62,151 nucleotides of DNA from IMG/VR virus record IMGVR_UViG_3300048831_000054, positions 1 through 62,151 of that record; one strand, written 5' to 3'. The translations under genes were made by a program, and so were the position numbers. Under the pieces are notes generated by a model. The model did no database searches. It saw only the letters and a program-made list of their open reading frames with translations, and was not told the origin of the DNA. Below are positions 8,111 through 16,338 of the stretch, piece after piece. How positions within the stretch are numbered: position 1 is the stretch's first letter; the number at the start of each line of letters is the position of its first letter. Source of the stretch: a virus.

Positions 8111-8119
8111 ATTCTAACA
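8111..8119 (-). promoter_or_regulatory. Extended -10 promoter candidate upstream of gene 32
   Basis: Minus-strand TGTTAGAAT (TGnTAGAAT). A start near 8104 would meet the terminator at 8075-8051 after about 30 nt, giving a short leader RNA or an attenuation point. Confidence 0.35.
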
Positions 8120-8139
8120 CCCTGGCGGGTGCAGAAAAC

Positions 8140-8922
8140 TTACAGCCCACCGGCGGCGATCAGCTCCTTGATGAGCGGCTTCGTCGCCTGCCCGAACTCG
8201 CGGATCCAGCTGTCAGGCAGGCCCTGCTCGCGCCGCCGGTTCATCACCAGCTGGAGCGCGGCCGACTCAATCGCACCTTGGCCGCGCGTGCGAGGCACGC
8301 CCTCAAACGGCTCGAGCGTGCCCTCGTGGAACGTGACCTCACCGTTCTCAAGCAGCATTGTCACCACTGGCGCGCTGTTAGGCTCACCCTGCTCGGCGTT
8401 CATCAGCGTCAGCCAGAGCTTGACGTAGGGGAACGCCGCGCCGATGGTCTCCAGGTCAGTGGCGACCTCCTTCACCTCGGGCCACTTGCCGACGTTGTCA
8501 CAGTGGTAGATGCGCCCGTCAGGGTGGCACCAGCCGTAGGGGCCGTAGATGTACGCGCACGACGCCCAGCTGTTGGTGACGTACTCGGTCACCACCATCT
8601 TGAGCCGGTGCTTCAGCTCCTGCTCAACCTGCCATACCTTCTGCTGCCGCTCGCGTCGCTCGTCGGTCCACTCACCGCCAGCACCGTAGTCGTTGAGCTT
8701 GGTGATCAGGTCGTAGCCGAGCTCCTGCCGCGCCCACTCGTTCCACGCGTGGTTGTTGCCACCAGCGTACGGGCTGAAGTTCTGCAGGAAGTAGTCAGTG
8801 CGAAAGATGATGTCCTTCGCCTGTTCCGGCGTCACGGCAGGCCCGGTGATCAGGCACTGCGGCCACTTTGGCAGGCCGCGCGCGAGCGCGGCAACACGGT
8901 CGATCTTAAGCATAGAGGTCAC
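8140..8922 (-). CDS. Conserved hypothetical protein
   Basis: 260 aa, soluble. Aromatic- and Cys-rich middle (YIYGPYGWCHPDG, then HCDNVGKWPEVK), ending in a helical segment. The GTG at 8922 overlaps the kinase upstream by 17 nt; the ATG at 8913 is the alternative. Neither has a clear Shine-Dalgarno, implying coupling to the kinase. Function not recognised. Confidence 0.6.
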   Translation of the reverse strand: MTSMLKIDRVAALARGLPKWPQCLITGPAVTPEQAKDIIFRTDYFLQNFSPYAGGNNHAWNEWARQELGYDLITKLNDYGAGGEWTDERRERQQKVWQVEQELKHRLKMVVTEYVTNSWASCAYIYGPYGWCHPDGRIYHCDNVGKWPEVKEVATDLETIGAAFPYVKLWLTLMNAEQGEPNSAPVVTMLLENGEVTFHEGTLEPFEGVPRTRGQGAIESAALQLVMNRRREQGLPDSWIREFGQATKPLIKELIAAGGL

Positions 8923-9469
8923 TCGTGAAGTTAAGGTTGCTGTTGTCGACGGTGCCGTCGACGACGATCAGCTCATCGCACTCGGTACCGAACATGAGGC
9001 CTTCCTGTCGCATGTACATCGCGCGCACGGCCTCCTCAGGCACTGACTTGTCGGCGCGTGACGCCTGCCGCGCGATCACCACTGCCAGCGGCGCCAGCAC
9101 CTCGACGCCAGTGATCGTGAACTTCTTCGCGCGCAGGTCATTCACCCAGCGGGCGCGCGACTTGCGCGTCAGGTTCGTGTTGTCGACGATCACCACGTCA
9201 TTCTCGGTGATGGCCTGGTTCCAGCGCTTCGTCACGTACTCGCTGAACAGCTGCGGGTTGTCGTTCGCGAACTTGAACGCCTCGGCGTACGCGCGCTTCG
9301 GGCAGCCGTGCTGCTGGTCCCACAGGTCCAGGCGCACCTGGTCCAGCGAGAAGATCGTCAGCTTCGGGCGGTTCACCCACGCGTACGGGCGCGTGATGAG
9401 GTCAACAACCGTCGACTTGCCTGAGCCCGACGGCCCGACCATCAAGAACGCCTGTTTTCTCCAAGCCAT
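8906..9469 (-). CDS. P-loop nucleotide/polynucleotide kinase-like protein
   Basis: 187 aa. Walker A GPSGSGKS (12-19), then an IFSLDQVR segment and VVIVDNTN, a pattern shared with polynucleotide-kinase-like P-loop proteins. It could phosphorylate nucleic acid 5' ends in end repair. The start ATG at 9469 has AAGGAAAC upstream. The same frame stays open to a GTG at 9562, which forms a GTGA overlap with the HD gene and has GGAGTGGAGG upstream. That would add 31 residues including a short hydrophobic stretch, so the true start is uncertain. Confidence 0.75.
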   Translation of the reverse strand: MAWRKQAFLMVGPSGSGKSTVVDLITRPYAWVNRPKLTIFSLDQVRLDLWDQQHGCPKRAYAEAFKFANDNPQLFSEYVTKRWNQAITENDVVIVDNTNLTRKSRARWVNDLRAKKFTITGVEVLAPLAVVIARQASRADKSVPEEAVRAMYMRQEGLMFGTECDELIVVDGTVDNSNLNFTSDLYA

Positions 9470-9558
9470 GTTAGTTTCCTTGTTCCGAGACGCACCGCTT
9501 CGGCTGCAGCGTCTGACGGCGGCAAGCGCAAGCAGCACTGCAATTTGATTCCAGAAGT

Positions 9559-10158
9559 TCACAGCGTCCTCCACTCCTTCAGCCACGCATTTACCGCGGC
9601 CAACTTCTGCTCCTGGTCATCCGAGGTCCTACCGTGCTGGTCGCACCAGAGCAGGCTGAGCCACGCGTCGTGAACGCCACGCTCGATCATCGATAGCTTC
9701 AGGGCCTTGCGCTTGCGCTCGTCCTTGAGCTGGAATGGAACGTGGTGCTCGATCATGAAGGCGATGTGCGACACGTCCATGACATCGAGCTCAAGCGCAG
9801 CGAGATCGTCCTTGTGTCGGAGCGCGTAGTCGACCCACATGCGAGCAGAGAGCTGCTCATGTCCATGGTAGGCGCGGTACTCGCCGCGGTCCTCCTTGAA
9901 CTTGATCACCTCGGCCGGCGGCTTGCCCACGTCGTGGAACAGGCAGGCGATGCCAGTCAGCGTGCAATCACGCGGTGAAAGGGCCTTCGCAACGTCGCGC
10001 CACAGCACGTCAAGCAGCATCTCCGTGTGGACCGCGACGTTGGCCTCACGGTGCCACGGCGAGTCCTCGACAGTACGCACCATGGCAGCCCACTCCGGGG
10101 ACTGCTTGAAGCGGGCCTCGAATGAGATGAACTCAACAATTTGCTGCACGGCGTCCAT
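9559..10158 (-). CDS. HD-domain phosphohydrolase
   Basis: 199 aa. HD-superfamily metal ligands H44, H75-D76 (LFHDVGKP) and a following HGHEQLSARM segment. It resembles the HD domain found C-terminally in CCA-adding enzymes and predicted 2',3'-cyclic phosphodiesterases. With the adjacent P-loop kinase this resembles an RNA or DNA end-healing pair (T4 Pnkp-like idea). The start ATG at 10158 has AAGGAGTG upstream. Substrate unknown. Confidence 0.75.
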   Translation of the reverse strand: MDAVQQIVEFISFEARFKQSPEWAAMVRTVEDSPWHREANVAVHTEMLLDVLWRDVAKALSPRDCTLTGIACLFHDVGKPPAEVIKFKEDRGEYRAYHGHEQLSARMWVDYALRHKDDLAALELDVMDVSHIAFMIEHHVPFQLKDERKRKALKLSMIERGVHDAWLSLLWCDQHGRTSDDQEQKLAAVNAWLKEWRTL

Positions 10159-10165
10159 CAAAGTG

Positions 10166-10441
10166 TCACTCCTTGAAGATCTCGTCCAGAACGGCGTCGA
10201 GGAAGCGGAACGGCTCGCTGTCGGTGGCGCCCACTGCCTCGTATTCGCCCATGATCCGTACCATCGCGCGGTACGTTTCCTCGCGCGAGTACCCAGCGTT
10301 GACAAACTCGCTGAGCTTCTCGCTCAACGTCCGGGCGGCGCGGTCAGCGATCTCACCCATGGAGATGTAGAGCTGCCACTGCTGGGCAGTGAACTGCGCC
10401 AGGACCTTCACCGTCACCTGTCTCGTCAGTCCTCTCATCAC
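10166..10441 (-). CDS. Small hypothetical protein
   Basis: 91 aa, mainly helical by appearance. It starts within the stop of the upstream gene (4-nt ATGA-type overlap at 10438-10441) and ends just before the HD gene's Shine-Dalgarno. No motif recognised. Confidence 0.6.
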   Translation of the reverse strand: MMRGLTRQVTVKVLAQFTAQQWQLYISMGEIADRAARTLSEKLSEFVNAGYSREETYRAMVRIMGEYEAVGATDSEPFRFLDAVLDEIFKE

Positions 10442-10722
10442 ATGCTCCAGTAGGTCTCGCTCGACGGGTCGCAGCAGAGCGGTGTGTTGACCGGCTGCGT
10501 GAACTCTTGGCCCGACAGCAGGTTGCGCTTCGTCTCCTGCTTCTCGATGTGCGTGTAGAACTCACTGGCCTCGGCGATCGCGTAGTCGTCGCGATTGACC
10601 TTGCCCGCGTTGACCGCCCGCGTCAGGCCGGCCTTGGCCGAGCTGAGGTCGGCGTAGGTTCTGGCCCCGTTGCGCCGCTTCAGGATCCGCGTGGACTCTT
10701 TGTTGTAGATGACGAATGACAT
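10438..10722 (-). CDS. Conserved small phage protein of unknown function
   Basis: 94 aa, starting MSFVIYNKEST and ending PLCCDPSSETYWSM. I recall this ending in many T4-like cyanophage and other large-phage proteins of this size. The twin Cys and the conserved C-terminus suggest a defined role. The ATG has TGAGGAG upstream. Confidence 0.7.
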   Translation of the reverse strand: MSFVIYNKESTRILKRRNGARTYADLSSAKAGLTRAVNAGKVNRDDYAIAEASEFYTHIEKQETKRNLLSGQEFTQPVNTPLCCDPSSETYWSM

Positions 10723-10732
10723 GATGCGCTCC

Positions 10733-10978
10733 TCAGAAAGGTTGGCACATGTTCGGGAACCGCTCGGTGTCGTTGAACTGCTTCACCGCCCGCAGTCCAC
10801 CCAGCCACGCCGCGTCGCTGTCCGTGAAGACGAAGCCCGACGTGACGGTCGCGCAGACGTACTGGCGTGCGATGGGGAACTCCGGGGTGGGAGCTACGTG
10901 GCGAACGACGTCCATCTCAACCGCGAACTTGTCCAGCCGGCCGATAACTGCCTTGACCTTCGCTTCCACCTGGTTCAT
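10733..10978 (-). CDS. Small hypothetical protein
   Basis: 81 aa from ATG at 10978, chosen because GGAGG lies 5 nt upstream; a start at 10993 would sit before this Shine-Dalgarno. A TATAAT at 11005-11010 suggests its own promoter. No motif recognised. Confidence 0.6.
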   Translation of the reverse strand: MNQVEAKVKAVIGRLDKFAVEMDVVRHVAPTPEFPIARQYVCATVTSGFVFTDSDAAWLGGLRAVKQFNDTERFPNMCQPF

Positions 10979-11004
10979 CCGTACCTCCACCATCCGATAG
11001 AAGC

Positions 11005-11010
11005 ATTATA
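11005..11010 (-). promoter_or_regulatory. -10 hexamer of a sigma70-type promoter
   Basis: Perfect TATAAT on the minus strand, preceded by TTG, about 26 nt before the start at 10978. No clear -35. Confidence 0.4.
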
Positions 11011-11059
11011 CAACAGGTCCCCGGAAAAGTACACAGGTTGACCCGGAATTGTAACAGGG

Positions 11060-11320
11060 CTACCGGCGCTTCCTCCAGGTGTATTCCTCACCGTCCGGGG
11101 TCTTTCCATCAACGATGCCATCAACGCCGGGCTTCGTGACGTTGTCTGAGTGCTCCATGGAGATGCAGACGTGCCTGAACCCCTCGTTGCGCTGCCGGTT
11201 GGCAAAGGCCAGCGCGTCGGTCAGTTGCAGTTCGGTGAACGTGCGGGCCTGCGGCTCGGACATGTTTGGGAACAGCCCCTCACCCGACCCTGGCTTGATC
11301 CAAAAGACGACAATGCTCAT
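11060..11320 (-). CDS. Small hypothetical protein, possibly leaderless
   Basis: 86 aa, beginning MSIVVFWIKPG. There is no Shine-Dalgarno: the six bases before ATG (11320-11318) are TCAACC, directly preceded by an extended -10 and a perfect TTGACA. Function not recognised. Confidence 0.6.
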   Translation of the reverse strand: MSIVVFWIKPGSGEGLFPNMSEPQARTFTELQLTDALAFANRQRNEGFRHVCISMEHSDNVTKPGVDGIVDGKTPDGEEYTWRKRR

Positions 11321-11326
11321 GGTTGA

Positions 11327-11353
11327 ATTCTATCACACCTCAGGCGTTGTCAA
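11327..11353 (-). promoter_or_regulatory. Sigma70-type extended -10 promoter placed for a leaderless mRNA
   Basis: TTGACA (11353-11348), 15-nt spacer ending in TGA, then TAGAAT (11332-11327). The -10 ends exactly 6 nt before the ATG, so the predicted start falls on the start codon. Confidence 0.65.
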
Positions 11354-12383
11354 AACCCGCCCGCAGCAGGTTCAGCTGCCTCTCGACCCGCCGCTCGAAC
11401 AGCTCGACCTGCCTTGGTTCTCGAAAGTCGCCATTGTACAGGTCGACACGCCTGACATCAGGCAGGTCATGGTAGGTCGAGGTGTAGAAGTCCCGCACCC
11501 ACACCGTGTTGTGAATGTTCAGCAGCAGGCCCCGCAGCACCTGGTAGGTCGTTGACTTCGCGGCGTCCACCTCCAGCACCAGCCGCGCCAGCGGCAGGCA
11601 GGCCTGCTCAAGCCGCGACTTTGAGCGCACGGCGTGGATGAGCGCGTTCACCTCAGTTACGGAGAACTGCTCAGAGGCCAGGATGTCCTCAACGTACCTG
11701 TCAAAGAGGTCGCTGCAGAGCTGCGGGTCGTCAAGGTCAAAGCTCGCCATCGTGATGGCGTGGCTGGCAAGCTCGCTGCGGTTGCCACGCGTCAGCTCAG
11801 GGTTGTCAAGGGACTTCAGCAGCAGCTCAAAGTACAGCCGCTTCTTGTGGAGCGGGCGCTCCATCTCCGACTCGAGGTGATCGATCGTCAGCGCATTGAC
11901 CTCCACCACGCTGACGTGGTGGTCTGGCAGGAACCCCTCGTGCACGTGGCCGACCCACCGGCCGGCCAGCTCGGTTGAGAAGCCACGAGTGAGCCAGGTG
12001 AAAAAGAGCCCAGAGCTGTCGGCGCGGCGAATGCTCCACGCCTCCGCCTCCGGCAGCGCCACCTGGTGCTGCCGCAGCCGCTCGTCAGTGTCCACCCAGA
12101 TGAAGTAGCTGGCGTCCTCCACCAGCGGGGCCGCCAGCTCAAGCAGGCAGTTCCTGAACGCTGAGAAGTTCACCTCGGCAAACGCGTTGCGGAAGATGAA
12201 CACGTTGTCGAAGTTCCTGGCGGTCTCTGCCGCCCCCTCAGCTGAGCCATCGGTCGCCCCTGTGTCCAGCATGATGACCTTGCTGGCCAGCGGCGCGTGG
12301 TGCGTGATGAAGTCCGCGACGTGCTTGACGTCGTCCCTGAAGATGTTCAGGATGATGGCGTCACGCCGAATGTCGAGAGTCAT
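11340..12383 (-). CDS. Family 2 (GT-A) glycosyltransferase
   Basis: 347 aa. N-terminal Rossmann-like start (AIILNIFRD), nucleotide-sugar motif DTGATDGS (from D40) and a DxD-type metal site WVDTDERL (about 96-103). Helical C-terminal half. It could add sugars to DNA bases, virion proteins or other glycans; acceptor unknown. It overlaps the upstream gene by 23 nt. Confidence 0.8.
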   Translation of the reverse strand: MTLDIRRDAIILNIFRDDVKHVADFITHHAPLASKVIMLDTGATDGSAEGAAETARNFDNVFIFRNAFAEVNFSAFRNCLLELAAPLVEDASYFIWVDTDERLRQHQVALPEAEAWSIRRADSSGLFFTWLTRGFSTELAGRWVGHVHEGFLPDHHVSVVEVNALTIDHLESEMERPLHKKRLYFELLLKSLDNPELTRGNRSELASHAITMASFDLDDPQLCSDLFDRYVEDILASEQFSVTEVNALIHAVRSKSRLEQACLPLARLVLEVDAAKSTTYQVLRGLLLNIHNTVWVRDFYTSTYHDLPDVRRVDLYNGDFREPRQVELFERRVERQLNLLRAGFDNA

Positions 12384-12987
12384 AGATCTTTCCTAGGGAA
12401 GGCAGCAGGGTCTCAAACAGGCCAGAGAGGCTGGTCTTGTGCAGCTCCTCACGCACCTCAATGAATACCTCTCTTGGGTAGACATGCTGCAGCCACGCGT
12501 CGAGATAGGAGTAGTGGCCCCACACGTACAGCTTGATGAGCTCCTTGGCGATGGTGACCCACTCGTTCTTTGGGCTAAAGTCAAAGCGGTGCTCAGAGAC
12601 AACGATGTGCCGGGATGGCAGGAACAGGTTCGCGCTCACCTCAAAGTTGCGGTGGATGTGCACGTTCGTCAGCTGACGACGCGCCGCCTCAGTGTCCAGC
12701 ACCTTGACACCGCCGTGCTCATACGTAATCTCGTACTTGTTGGTCGACCAGTACTTGACCGGTCCTGTCTCATCCAGCACGGCTGTGACGTTGTCCAGCA
12801 CGTAGTTGTCGCCCTCGATCATCATGAACCTAGGACTGCGCACCTGGTCAAGCAGCCGCTCATAGGCGTTCTTGATCGAAGTGGCGCCAGAGCCGTCAAT
12901 CGCCGTGACCTTGCCTAGCACGTGCCGCGCACGGGCCAGGTTCTCCTCCCAGTTCAGCTCACCCGAGTATAAGAAGACGACATCCAC
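12361..12987 (-). CDS. Putative glycosyltransferase-associated protein
   Basis: 208 aa. MDVVFLYSGE opening and an MIEGDNYVLD segment resembling a metal/nucleotide-sugar site suggest a GT-A-like fold, but I cannot place it in a family. GTG start at 12987 with GAGGAG upstream; overlaps the neighbours on both sides. Co-transcribed with the GT2 enzyme. Confidence 0.55.
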   Translation of the reverse strand: MDVVFLYSGELNWEENLARARHVLGKVTAIDGSGATSIKNAYERLLDQVRSPRFMMIEGDNYVLDNVTAVLDETGPVKYWSTNKYEITYEHGGVKVLDTEAARRQLTNVHIHRNFEVSANLFLPSRHIVVSEHRFDFSPKNEWVTIAKELIKLYVWGHYSYLDAWLQHVYPREVFIEVREELHKTSLSGLFETLLPSLGKIYDSRHSA

Positions 12988-13261
12988 CTACCTGCTCCTC
13001 GCTGAAGGTATCTCGGAACTCGTTTCGCGTGAGTGACCTGAACAGCTCAACCTTGTCCTCGACGTGGTCGCGCTCATTGAAGCGGTAGGCGAGGAAGGAA
13101 CCGGCGCTGCCAAAGTGGGCGTCCAGCTTGCAGGCACAGTACATCGTCATGGAGTTGATGTAGCGGTGCACGTGGCCGTGCCGCTCCCAGTCCAGCTTGA
13201 ACGCGACGTCGTAGTTGCCTAGGACAGCGTCCCTCAGGTGCTCAAAGGTTGGTTCACTCAT
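12959..13261 (-). CDS. Hypothetical protein starting next to a late promoter
   Basis: 100 aa, no recognised motif. ATG at 13261; the sequence between the late core TAAATA and ATG is only CCGTGC (6 nt), with no Shine-Dalgarno, so the late mRNA may be leaderless. First gene of the late unit that runs into the glycosyltransferase. Confidence 0.55.
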   Translation of the reverse strand: MSEPTFEHLRDAVLGNYDVAFKLDWERHGHVHRYINSMTMYCACKLDAHFGSAGSFLAYRFNERDHVEDKVELFRSLTRNEFRDTFSEEQVGGCRLLILG

Positions 13262-13267
13262 GCACGG

Positions 13268-13273
13268 TATTTA
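13268..13273 (-). promoter_or_regulatory. T4-type late promoter core
   Basis: Minus-strand GGTAAATA in the 19-nt gap downstream of terL; predicted start near 13262, one base before ATG. Confidence 0.6.
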
Positions 13274-13280
13274 CCGCGCG

Positions 13281-14825
13281 CTAGACCACCATGAAAGGCA
13301 TAGGTTCATCGCCGAACGTGTCCACCATGTCGGCGTCAGGTTCAACTGCCTCGTACACCAGCTGTCGCGCCGCCTCGTCGTAGGTCGACAGGCGGTTGAG
13401 CACCTTCATGACGACCAGCAACGCGGAGATGGCGTCGTCGGTGGCGCCGAGCTTTGCCTGGTACGTACCGTTGGCCGCGATGAAGTTCTTCAGCTCATAG
13501 ATGATGGTCTCGCTGTTGAGCTTGATCCCACCAGAGATCTTCTCGACCAGGTTCTTGAGTTGCATGCAGGCGACCAGCTTCGACTTTCCGGTGGTGTAGA
13601 CACCGAGCCGGCCAGGCGTCTCGTTGTACAGCTCGACGCCGTCGAGGTAGATGCCACCCTCAGGCGTCTCATCGTTCTGGATCATGGCGACGATCGCCTC
13701 ACCGACGCCGTTCCGCTCAAATGACCACATGACGTCGGCGCGCTGGCCCTTCTCATCTGGCTCGCGCAGGTGCTTCAGCAGCCACTTGAGCTTGGAGTAG
13801 ATGAGCGGGATGTTCACCGTGTTCAGCCTCAGCTCCGCCACCTGCACCAGCGCCGGGAACTCCAGCACCTGGATCGCAGTGAAGTCATTGCCGTTGCCTG
13901 TGGCCGGGTCCATCCCAACGAGGTAGGTCTTGTTCCCACCGATCTTGTCAGTCCAGAACTTGAACCCCATGTTCTCAGAGACCGGCACCTTGGGCGTCAG
14001 GTACACCAGCTTGATGCTGTCGATCAGCATGGCGTCGGAGGACAGGAACTCACACAGCACCTCCTGCCTGAACTTGCGCTCGCCTAGCTGGCCGCGCATC
14101 TCCTTCAGGTACTCCTCACCTCGCTCTGGGTGGCGGTCCCATGGGTAGTACAGCGGCTTGAAGCTGTTCTGCTCAGCATTGGCGGCGCGCCAGAGCTGCG
14201 CGAACAGCTCAGTGTCGCCATTCGGCGTGGAGCTGATGATGGCTGAACCGCCAGTCGACAGCGTCGGGGCCAGCGACGCCCACATGTTCTCTTGAATGCG
14301 CGGGTTGATGAACGCCAGCTCATCGAGGTACAGCTTGGAGATTGAGAGACCACGGCCCGTCTTCTCAGTCGTCGCCTCTGACTTGATGCGAGAGCCATTG
14401 TCAAACTCGATGTTGTGCTTGTTGTAGTACTTGCAGCCTGCCTTCAGCCAGTGCGGCATCTCCTCGTAGGCGAAGCGGATGCGGTCCATGATCTCCATGG
14501 CGTGGCCGTTGTTCTTCGAGGCGATGAGGATGGTCTGGTCATCATTGAACATCGCGTACCACAGCAGGTACATCGAGACCGTCTGCGTCTTGCCCATCTG
14601 GCGCGACAGGAGGGCGATCAGCCAGCGCTCCTGCTGCAGGTGCCGCACGAGCTCCTCTTGGTAGTCGTAGAGGTCAAAGAGGATCTTGCCGCGCGTCGGG
14701 TGCTGCAGGTAGACGTAGTTCTTGATGAAGTGCACCGGGTCGCGACCGCACCGGCGCAGCTCCTGTACGTTCGCAGGAGTGAACTCAGTCTCAGTGTGCG
14801 GGCGCTTGATGAATGGGTTTGGCAT
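13281..14825 (-). CDS. 17: Terminase large subunit (gp17-like)
   Basis: ATPase-nuclease motor that packages DNA into proheads. 514 aa. Walker A-like SRQMGKT (74-80), Walker B LYLDE (165-169), and RNase H-like nuclease acidic residues in GMDPATG (D306) and near the C-terminus (ATDDAISALL). It starts by a TAATG overlap with the upstream hydrolase gene, without its own clear Shine-Dalgarno, implying coupled translation. Confidence 0.95.
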   Translation of the reverse strand: MPNPFIKRPHTETEFTPANVQELRRCGRDPVHFIKNYVYLQHPTRGKILFDLYDYQEELVRHLQQERWLIALLSRQMGKTQTVSMYLLWYAMFNDDQTILIASKNNGHAMEIMDRIRFAYEEMPHWLKAGCKYYNKHNIEFDNGSRIKSEATTEKTGRGLSISKLYLDELAFINPRIQENMWASLAPTLSTGGSAIISSTPNGDTELFAQLWRAANAEQNSFKPLYYPWDRHPERGEEYLKEMRGQLGERKFRQEVLCEFLSSDAMLIDSIKLVYLTPKVPVSENMGFKFWTDKIGGNKTYLVGMDPATGNGNDFTAIQVLEFPALVQVAELRLNTVNIPLIYSKLKWLLKHLREPDEKGQRADVMWSFERNGVGEAIVAMIQNDETPEGGIYLDGVELYNETPGRLGVYTTGKSKLVACMQLKNLVEKISGGIKLNSETIIYELKNFIAANGTYQAKLGATDDAISALLVVMKVLNRLSTYDEAARQLVYEAVEPDADMVDTFGDEPMPFMVV

Positions 14826-15406
14826 TACTTGAAGATGAATTCCTTGATGGCCTTGACGGTGGCCTCGTCCTGCACCGCCTCAAAGTGGTTGGCGTACACG
14901 TCAACCTTCTTCTTGGCCAGTGACTTGCGCTGGGACTCCACCGTCACCACGCCGTCGTTGTCGCCAGAGATGAACGGCAGCGCGCCAGAGACGCTAATCA
15001 CTGACAGGAACGGTTGCTTTGGCTTGACCGTGGTGACCTCCCTGATGATCTTGCTGTGCGGTGACAGGTCCCTCAGGACATGGTAGCCGCCGTAGAACCA
15101 CTTCAGCGTCGAGGCCACGTGGCTGCCGCCGAACGGGGTGCCGATCGTGGCGATGCCGTTGATCTTCAGCCCAGGGGTCGCCCTCACGGCGAGCAGGTGG
15201 GCGATGATCCCGCCCAGGCTGTGGCCAACTATCCAGGTCGGCTCGCTGTCCGTGAGCTCCTCCAGCGCGGTGTGAAAGGAGTTCTCAATGTACTCACCGC
15301 TGTTGTACTCGATGAACTGCGCCTTGTGCTTGGGCAGCTGCGTCTTGATGAAGTTGAAGATCTTCGCTGAGCAGTTCAGACCGTGAATGTAGGTGATCTT
15401 TTCCAT
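14825..15406 (-). CDS. Alpha/beta-hydrolase (lipase/esterase-like)
   Basis: 193 aa. Oxyanion region HGLN (8-11), nucleophile elbow GHSLGG with Ser63, likely acid Asp149 or Asp151 (SGDNDGVV) and His174 (ANHFEAV) make a complete triad. The lid-like middle (TPFGGSHVAS) resembles triacylglycerol lipase/PGAP1-type enzymes. No signal peptide or targeting peptide. It is fused by TAATG to the terminase gene, an unusual place for such an enzyme. Substrate unknown; lipid or ester cleavage during lysis or entry is conjecture. Confidence 0.8.
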   Translation of the reverse strand: MEKITYIHGLNCSAKIFNFIKTQLPKHKAQFIEYNSGEYIENSFHTALEELTDSEPTWIVGHSLGGIIAHLLAVRATPGLKINGIATIGTPFGGSHVASTLKWFYGGYHVLRDLSPHSKIIREVTTVKPKQPFLSVISVSGALPFISGDNDGVVTVESQRKSLAKKKVDVYANHFEAVQDEATVKAIKEFIFK

Positions 15407-15663
15407 GACTCGTTTAGCTGCCTCCTCACCGCCGGCCCAAATTTCAGGTTGATCGCCGCGTCGAGGTTTCGCTGGATGATGGCTAACCTAATTAGGTCAT
15501 TCCTAAACCTGTCAATCTGCGGTGCCGTTGGGCGAATTCCCTCGCGGTGGGCCTTGGCGATGGCCTGCATCAGCAGCTGGTCAACGACGTCGCTGTAGTG
15601 ATTGACACGCGCGCTGGTGACGGTAAAGGCCACGCGCGGTGGCCTGTCAGTGTCATCACGCAC
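15376..15663 (-). CDS. Small hypothetical protein
   Basis: 95 aa; GTG start at 15663 with AGGG upstream. Helical, basic C-terminus. Overlaps the hydrolase by 31 nt. No motif. Confidence 0.5.
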   Translation of the reverse strand: MRDDTDRPPRVAFTVTSARVNHYSDVVDQLLMQAIAKAHREGIRPTAPQIDRFRNDLIRLAIIQRNLDAAINLKFGPAVRRQLNESWKRSPTFTV

Positions 15664-15665
15664 GG

Positions 15666-16010
15666 TCAGCCCTGCTCAGCCGCCCAGACTGCCTTCAGCT
15701 CGTCGCCAAATTCTCTCTCCATGTAGTCGCCGATCCAGGCAGATGGGTCACCTGTACGCGCCTTCATTGTGCCGTACGGCATCTCACTGTGCAGCTCATC
15801 ATAGAGAAAGTCCTCTACCTTGTCATCTGTGGCATTGTCAGCCAGCCAGGCGGCGATGCGCTTGACCATGTCAGCGTCCCCGTCAAGCTTGAAGTGATCT
15901 GCAATTGCATCCTCAAGAGCGGCACGGGCATCTCGCGCTGCATCACCGGCCTTGTCGAGTGGGTCTGGAGACGACTCACGGATGGACAGAAGTTCTCGAA
16001 TTAGGTTCAT
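15666..16010 (-). CDS. Candidate packaged head protein, class B targeting peptide
   Basis: 114 aa, beginning MNLIRELLSIRESS. This resembles the T4 Alt-type N-terminus (MELITELFDE) and has a candidate gp21 site IRE|S after residue 12. The rest is acidic and helical. ATG at 16010 with GAGAGGAA upstream. Lies in the run of targeting-peptide genes. Mature function unknown. Confidence 0.55.
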   Translation of the reverse strand: MNLIRELLSIRESSPDPLDKAGDAARDARAALEDAIADHFKLDGDADMVKRIAAWLADNATDDKVEDFLYDELHSEMPYGTMKARTGDPSAWIGDYMEREFGDELKAVWAAEQG

Positions 16011-16023
16011 TGCTTCCTCTCAG

Positions 16024-16338
16024 TTATTCACCGACCTTAGCACGGTGCACCTCGCGGTCGAGGTTGGGTTTTGTGACAAATTGCTGGTACATCAGCGCGT
16101 AGGCCTGACGGTCAGTGATGTCACGGCCATGCAACTTCTTGAACATGTTGATCACCCGCTCGGCGGCGTCACCTGGGCGTGACCAGCGCGGCTGAATCAA
16201 CCACGCGGCGGCCTGCACGTACTCGTCATCAGTAAAGGTGGCGTCGTACTCGTTGCGCATCGCCTTGGCCACCTTCCTCGTGATGAGCGGGAAGTTGACC
16301 GCCTCGGTCAGCGCCAGCAGCTCTCGAATGATGCTCAT
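16024..16338 (-). CDS. Candidate packaged head protein, class B targeting peptide
   Basis: 104 aa, beginning MSIIRELLALTEAV with candidate cleavage LTE|A after residue 12, the same position as in the next gene downstream. Remaining part helical and basic. Overlaps the upstream 686-aa gene by 4 nt. Function unknown. Confidence 0.58.
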   Translation of the reverse strand: MSIIRELLALTEAVNFPLITRKVAKAMRNEYDATFTDDEYVQAAAWLIQPRWSRPGDAAERVINMFKKLHGRDITDRQAYALMYQQFVTKPNLDREVHRAKVGE

